This document shows, one piece after another, positions 37,709-40,000 of a DNA stretch of 40,000 nt. The position numbers and the translations under genes are program-made. The notes under the pieces were generated by a model. It had not been told where the DNA came from. It saw nothing but the letters and a program-made list of their open reading frames with translations, and made no database searches. Source of the DNA: Leishmania martiniquensis (taxonomy: Eukaryota > Euglenozoa > Kinetoplastea > Trypanosomatida > Trypanosomatidae); the NCBI RefSeq assembly GCF_017916325.1, contig NC_090154.1, positions 15,001-55,000 on the forward strand. The letters are read 5' to 3'. Position 1 is the first letter of the stretch. Each line of letters opens with the position of its first letter.

Positions 37709-38200
37709 TCACTCCTGAGGCTTCGGTGCTGGACGAGTTTTGCCCATCGGCTCCCCAGCCTTGGCGCCCCGCAAGTGGACGCCGAGCGCCTTCTCCATCT
37801 TCACAATAATACGCTCTTCCGGCACTGCCTTACCATTCTCGTACTCAGCCACGACGGACACACGCTCCGAGATGCGCTGGGCGAGATCTTGCTGTGACCA
37901 GTTTAGAGCCTGGCGCTCCTTCATGATGCGCACACGGAGGTGCGGATCCACCTTCTTCACCTTAAGTGTTTCGTTGTCCTCGTCGAGCTTCTTTGCCTTT
38001 GCGCCAGCACTGACAGCTTGCTGGTTGAAACGCTGATGCTCCTTCCGCTCCACCTGCAAGCTTTGACCACTTTGCACAGCACGGTTGGCCTCGCGCTCTG
38101 TCACCTTTCGAGGCTGCGCCGATCCACCGCCACCGCGCTGTTGGAAATTGAAGCGCTGCTCCCCCCAGTCCTGGCCTGTGAGAATAGATCCCTTTGGCAT
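37709..38200 (-). CDS. MBF1: Multiprotein bridging factor 1 (transcription coactivator)
   Basis: The product has 163 residues, close to the usual 145-155 plus a short tail. The N-terminal MBF1 domain has DWGEQRFNFQQ (11-21), REANRAVQSGQ (36-46) and a KKLDEDNETLKVKKVDPHL segment (70-88). The cro/C1-type helix-turn-helix covers about 88-142, with RQALNWSQQDLAQRISERV and VVAEYENGKAVPEERIIVKM. In other eukaryotes MBF1 bridges TBP and bZIP activators and also acts at ribosomes to prevent frameshifting. With little gene-specific transcription control in trypanosomatids, the ribosomal role is the more likely one here (inference). The frame extends to 38287, but the acceptor at 38251 excludes that part, and there is no other Met in between. 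Confidence 0.95.
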   Translation of the reverse strand: MPKGSILTGQDWGEQRFNFQQRGGGGSAQPRKVTEREANRAVQSGQSLQVERKEHQRFNQQAVSAGAKAKKLDEDNETLKVKKVDPHLRVRIMKERQALNWSQQDLAQRISERVSVVAEYENGKAVPEERIIVKMEKALGVHLRGAKAGEPMGKTRPAPKPQE

Positions 38201-38250
38201 TTTGCTCGCCCTTGATGTAGTAAGTGGCTGTGTGCGAGAGATCGATATGG

Positions 38251-38275
38251 CTGCACAACAAAAAAGAAAAGAGCC
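38251..38275 (-). promoter_or_regulatory. Predicted spliced-leader acceptor for MBF1
   Basis: A minus-strand tract rich in T and C (38260-38275) is followed by GTGCAG, with AG opposite CT 38251-38252. The 5' UTR would be about 50 nt. The site supports the ATG at 38200. Confidence 0.6.
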
Positions 38276-39243
38276 ACGAAGGCACAAGCGGAAGAGGTGA
38301 AGTTGGCAATACTAAAGGAGAAGGGGGAAAAAGTCTGATTCACACTCTCGTGTTCGCGCATAAAAGTGTGAGTGGATGTGAGGGAATGTGTTTATTTGCG
38401 AATTGACCCATTCTAAGGGTGTTGCACAACATGTCGGGGGGAGTAAGAGGGGCAAAAAGTTGGAAAATAGAGAAGGAAGAATGCAGGATGGTGAGGGGCC
38501 CGTCATCGCGAAATGAAGGCTGACGAGTGTGCTATTTGGCGGCCCTATGATGCGATCATGACTGGCCGCATCCACGCATCATCGCCAAGAGGAAGTAACG
38601 GGCCGGAATAGGAAGAATTCTCAGACGGGGGTGCGACTTGCAGACCCCACGATGACTAGATGTGCACACATTCGTAAGGAGAAGAGAGACAACACGCTGT
38701 CCCCCTCGCCAGGGCACCACCATCGCCACCCGCAACGTCGACTTTCGCAACTCGCACCCCTTCCCTCCTCTCTGTGGTGTCAATGCTCTACCTCGGTCGT
38801 TGCTCACTGGGCTAATTTTTCCTTCCCTGATGTCGCTGTGATCTTGCTTTGAGAATGCCCCTCCCCAGACACCCTCAACATGCGAAACGAAAGGGGGGTT
38901 AAAAAGACGAGGGCACGAGTTGTGTGCGCACGCTTGTATTGGTGCTCAGCGCTATCATAACTGAAAGGGGCCGGGTAAGGCGAGCGGTGACCCTCTGCAA
39001 CCGAAGAAGAGACGATGTCAGTGGAAGCCAGGGACGCTGTCAGACGAAGACGCGCCACACGACAAGAAAGGACGGTTCCGTGATGATGACACGCACACAG
39101 CCGAAAACAAATACACAAGACACTTTGCCCTCCTCGCCCTCGGCTTTTCTCGCGTCTTCCCCCGTTCCCCCATACTTTGGAGCTGTTCAGCTACAGCAAA
39201 ACCAGGAGCTGAGCAGGGAGGACCACCTTCATGGCGCATACCA

Positions 39244-39264
39244 ACACACACACACGCACACACG
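39244..39264. repeat. CA microsatellite, interrupted
   Basis: Two CA runs separated by single CG steps in the 3' UTR-like region upstream of MBF1. Confidence 0.8.
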
Positions 39265-40000
39265 CACCAGAGAAGTGAAAAGGAGGGAGCTAGGGGTGAC
39301 AGAAAGAAGCGGAGAGGACGATGACAGGACTGCAGGGTGACGAGGTGAAACGAGTTTGATTTCACTGTATCGTTTTCGCTTTTTTTTCTAACGTCGCTTC
39401 GTCATCTCTCTCCTGCAGCGCACATATGCACTCGCAGTCACGCAGACACGCGCACAAGCGCTAAGAGCACCAGAGAATGGACAGGCAAAAATCAGCGATA
39501 GGCAACCCCTAAACCACTCCTCTCCTTTTATTGAAGAAGAGTGGGACATGCGCGTCAACTTGAATTGTTTTTTTGTGTGTGCGTATGAACGTGTTGGCAT
39601 TCAAGCCGCTGACGGAGAGAGGGAGAGGGGGGGGCATACGAGCCATGATGCCATGTTTCCGCTTTGCTTTTTTCTTCCACGCTGAGATGTGCCTTTTGGT
39701 TGGTTCAAGCAGAGTATTTATTGGCTGTGAGAAGTTCCTCAGAGAGAGCGCAGAGAAGCAGAAGTGGCAAGTGAGGGACGCACACAAGATGGGGTCAAAC
39801 GTAAGAAAAAAATTACAGCGAATCGAGCGACGAAAGCTGCGGCGAGAAGAAGGGAGAGAGAGGATGTGACGTGCGGTGTAGCTGTGAAGGATGCGAAAAC
39901 GGACATGGTTCAGCACGTGAGGGGGAGAGGTGTGTGGGCAATACATGCTCGGCAGGGAAGCATACACAGTTAAACATGCAAGCACAATGAGCTGCATGCA

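Larger units (their letters stand above)
38201..40000. other. Non-coding region upstream of MBF1
   Basis: About 1.8 kb to the window edge without a supported gene. It contains the MBF1 acceptor (38251), a CA microsatellite at 39244-39264, and purine-rich DNA at 39750-39870. It is probably the 3' UTR of the next gene beyond the window. Confidence 0.55.

Overview
The window looks like nuclear DNA of a trypanosomatid flagellate, most likely Leishmania or a close relative in the Leishmaniinae. Thirteen intronless protein genes all lie on the minus strand, as in one polycistronic transcription unit. They are separated by 0.8-4.8 kb intercistronic regions rich in purine tracts on the + strand (pyrimidine tracts in the RNA sense) and in CA/TG microsatellites. 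I see no tRNA, rRNA, CRISPR, bacterial-type operon signal or strand switch. Several gene products are trypanosomatid in style, including a YG-rich PEX13, a kinase with a CAP-Gly tail and a MOK/MAK-like MAP kinase. From memory, the gene order resembles part of Leishmania chromosome 19; that recollection was not checked.

Transcription runs from high to low coordinates. The order is: MBF1 coactivator (38200-37709); RCK-type MAP kinase (36211-34988); a 4.8 kb non-coding interval holding a GC-rich island that resembles a SIDER retroposon (about 32465-33075); a 1481-residue type I surface protein with repeated Cys-paired modules (30207-25762); PA2G4/EBP1 M24 pseudo-peptidase (24317-23169); STE11-like kinase with DFD in place of DFG (20828-19986); kinase/CAP-Gly fusion (17645-15750); Derlin with a C-terminal SHP box (14632-13871); Qa-SNARE (12776-12087); divergent clathrin light chain (11054-10176); fibrillarin (8784-7915); membrane J-like protein without HPD (6049-4838); soluble J-protein with a long coiled coil (3996-2698); and PEX13, cut off by the window start (980-1).

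As usual in trypanosomatids, the neighbours do not form one pathway. Even so, several act in membrane traffic and protein quality control (PEX13, two J-family proteins, clathrin light chain, SNARE, Derlin), and three are protein kinases. Expression is expected to depend on trans-splicing and 3' UTR elements rather than on separate promoters. For most genes a pyrimidine tract followed by the first AG can be seen upstream of the start codon. In four cases (J-protein, fibrillarin, clathrin light chain, MBF1) that acceptor lies downstream of the longest-ORF start and so supports the shorter start used here.

The observations most worth a second look are the kinase/CAP-Gly fusion, the DFD kinase, the repeat architecture and TSR-like motif of the surface protein, the HPD-less J-like membrane protein next to a canonical J-protein, and the GC-rich retroposon-like island.
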